From positions 41,675-105,674 of the forward strand of contig JBBSPV010000006.1 in the NCBI GenBank assembly GCA_038258425.1: a stretch of DNA of 64,000 bases, written 5' to 3'. The translations under genes were made by a program, and so were the position numbers. Source of the DNA: DATLGB01 sp038258425 (GTDB taxonomy: Bacteria; Actinomycetota; Thermoleophilia; Solirubrobacterales; Solirubrobacteraceae). This document shows, piece after piece, positions 62,503-64,000 of this stretch. Each line of letters starts with the position of its first letter. Positions within the stretch are counted from its first letter, which is position 1. The notes under the pieces are model-generated. The model worked only from the letters and a program-made list of their open reading frames with translations, ran no database searches and was not told where the DNA came from.

Positions 62503-64000
62503 ATGGCCGCCATGACGCGCACCGCAGAGCCCGTCTTCCCCGGCCTCGGCGCCACCGCCTCCGAGCACCGTCGCACCGGCGTGCACGAGCGACTGCGCGC
62601 CATCCGGACCCCGCGCCCCGAGCTCGCGGTCCTGCTGCTGCTCGCCACGGTGCTGCATCTGTGGGCGCTCGGCCGCAACGGCTTCGTGAACGAGTACTAC
62701 AGCGCGGCCGTGCGCTCCATGAGCACGAGCTGGCACGCGTTCCTCTACGGCGCCTTCGACTCGTCGGGAGTGATGACGGTGGACAAGCCGCCCCTGGCGC
62801 TGTGGATCCAGGCCCTGTCCGTGCGCGTCTTCGGCTTCCACCCGCTGAGCGTCCTCGTTCCGCAGGCGCTCATGGGCGTCGCCGCCGTCGGGCTCGTCTC
62901 GGACCTCGTGCGCCGGCTCTTCGGGCGCCAGGCGGGCTTCGTCGCCGGTCTCGTCCTCGCCACGACGCCGATCGCCGTCGCGGTCTCGCGGCACAACAAC
63001 CCGGACGCGCTGCTCGTCCTGTGCTGCGTGGCGGCGCTCTGGTGCCTCGTGCGCGGGCTGCAGGACGGGCGGACGCGATGGCTCGTGCTCTGCGGCGTCG
63101 CCGTCGGTCTCGGCTTCGAGACGAAGATGGCGGCGGCGCTGCTCGTCGTCCCCGGGCTCGCGGCCGCCTGGCTGTGGGTCGCACCGCGTGGACGGCCCGC
63201 CGCGCTTCGCCAGCTGCTGGCCGGCGGAGCGGCGATGGCCGCCGTCGGCCTCGCCTGGCCCGTGCTGGTCTGGCTCACGCCCGCCGCCAGCCGGCCGTGG
63301 GTCTCCGGCACGAGCGACAACTCGATCTGGTCGCTGATCGCCGGCTACAACGGTGCGGGCCGGCTCGCCGGCCAGGCCGGCGGCCCGGCGGCGCTCGCCG
63401 GCGGCGGCGCCGGGGGCGTGTTCGGCGGGGCGACCGGGCCGCTGCGGCTGCTGGACGCCTCGCTCGGAGGGCAGGCCGGCTGGCTGCTCGGCTTCGCGCT
63501 CGTCGCCGGCGTCGCGCTGCTCGCCGCGACCCGGCTGCGCCGGACGGACGTCCGGACGGGCTGGCTGATCGCCACGGGGGGCGCCTTCCTCGCCTGCGCC
63601 GTGGCCTTCTCCTACGCCGGGGGCATCTTCCACCCGTACTACGTCTCCCTGCTGGCGCCCTGGACCGCGGCGCTCGTCGGCGCGGGCGCCGGGCTGCTCG
63701 TCCAAGGGGACCGGCTCGCGCGCATCCTCGCGCCGCTCGCCGTGCTGGCCGGCGTGGGGACGGAGCTCGTCGTGCTCGACCGCGACGTGACGACGCTCGG
63801 CTGGGCCGCACCGCTGGTCGCCGTCGCCGGCGGCCTCGCGGCCGTCGCCCTCGCGCTGCCCGGGTCCCGGCGGCTGCGGCGCACCGCGATGGGCGTCGCG
63901 CTCGCCGCCCTGCTCGCCGCACCCGCGACCTACGCCGCACAGACGCTCGGCCACAAGGCCAACGGGACGTTCCCCGCGGGCGGCGGCCAGGCCGCCGGCC
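62503..64000 (+). CDS. GT39/PMT-type membrane glycosyltransferase, 5' part (runs off window)
   Basis: The first 499 codons of an open frame that continues past the window. It reads LAVLLLLATVLHLWALGRNG-FVNEYYSAAVRSMSTSWHAF, then SGVMTVDKPPLALWIQALSV and VRVFGFHPLSVLVPQALMG. This is the N-terminal loop and helix layout of ArnT/PMT-like glycosyltransferases that use polyprenyl-phosphate sugars. Later helices and FSYAGGIFHPYYVSLLAPWTA follow. ATG 62503 (or 62512) begins it. It is divergent from the desaturase with 84 bp between. It probably glycosylates cell-envelope lipids or proteins. C-terminal domain not seen. Confidence 0.85.
   Translation, partial: MAAMTRTAEPVFPGLGATASEHRRTGVHERLRAIRTPRPELAVLLLLATVLHLWALGRNGFVNEYYSAAVRSMSTSWHAFLYGAFDSSGVMTVDKPPLALWIQALSVRVFGFHPLSVLVPQALMGVAAVGLVSDLVRRLFGRQAGFVAGLVLATTPIAVAVSRHNNPDALLVLCCVAALWCLVRGLQDGRTRWLVLCGVAVGLGFETKMAAALLVVPGLAAAWLWVAPRGRPAALRQLLAGGAAMAAVGLAWPVLVWLTPAASRPWVSGTSDNSIWSLIAGYNGAGRLAGQAGGPAALAGGGAGGVFGGATGPLRLLDASLGGQAGWLLGFALVAGVALLAATRLRRTDVRTGWLIATGGAFLACAVAFSYAGGIFHPYYVSLLAPWTAALVGAGAGLLVQGDRLARILAPLAVLAGVGTELVVLDRDVTTLGWAAPLVAVAGGLAAVALALPGSRRLRRTAMGVALAALLAAPATYAAQTLGHKANGTFPAGGGQAAG

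Overview
The window is very GC-rich bacterial DNA with tightly packed genes, many GTG starts and many 4-bp ATGA/GTGA gene overlaps. The gene content points to a high-GC actinobacterium, most likely class Thermoleophilia (Solirubrobacterales type). The clues are an F420-dependent glucose-6-phosphate dehydrogenase, a homodimeric AceE-type pyruvate dehydrogenase, an AbiEi/DUF559 gene, two secreted RTX-repeat proteins and an actinobacterial-type pyrophosphate-signature phosphofructokinase. The lineage is inferred from these families only; no rRNA is present.

Layout. 0-10 kb: core metabolism (HAD hydrolase, M42 peptidase and aconitase in one overlapping minus-strand run; baeRF-like protein; beta-hydroxyacid dehydrogenase-like protein; a nicotinamide-to-NaMN salvage pair pncA/NAPRTase; fgd). 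10-15.6 kb: a secreted RTX protein, a large LuxR-type ATPase regulator (LAL), a SnoaL-like protein and a small secreted protein. 15.6-17.1 kb: a gene graveyard with an IS3 transposase remnant, a truncated flavoprotein, a small protein that has lost its stop codon, and a frameshifted copper-type P-ATPase. 17.4-27.2 kb: a coherent stress-type locus. It holds an ECF sigma factor, its zinc-finger anti-sigma factor and a small partner protein. With them are a coupled operon (ferredoxin-reductase-like flavoprotein, transaldolase, DUF488, NfeD, slipin), another flavoprotein with a small membrane protein, and a divergent cytochrome b/sulfite-oxidase-fold fusion plus a cupin. Three minus-strand transcription units here share one promoter-like motif with identical internal spacing, each 5-10 nt from the start codon. 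27.2-32.3 kb: racemase, membrane proteins, a TrxB-like flavoprotein facing an XRE-cupin regulator, and a broken nuclease-like gene beside tRNA-Asp(GTC).

32.4-48.8 kb: a second RTX protein, phosphofructokinase, DsbA-like thioredoxin, CPA1 antiporter, ATP-dependent DNA ligase, an AbiEi/DUF559 gene surrounded by palindromic 16-bp elements that supply the neighbours' stop codons, CDF transporter, glutamine amidotransferase-like hydrolase, SNF2 helicase, and a sugar operon (Gfo/Idh/MocA dehydrogenase, TIM-barrel isomerase, xylulokinase). 48.8-64 kb: peptidase, a complete pyruvate dehydrogenase operon led by a GntR regulator (gntR-aceE-aceF-lpd with a lipoyl-fused E3), RecD2 helicase, 3-methyladenine glycosylase I, methyltransferase, fumarylacetoacetase with a fatty-acid desaturase, and the start of a GT39-type membrane glycosyltransferase.

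The two most unusual features are the self-contained ECF sigma locus with its repeated near-leaderless promoter motif (17-25 kb) and the palindrome array around the DUF559 gene (38.2-39.3 kb). A 40-bp perfect direct repeat (12.27 and 27.21 kb) and the tRNA-Asp suggest that the 12-32 kb part has been rearranged or acquired.
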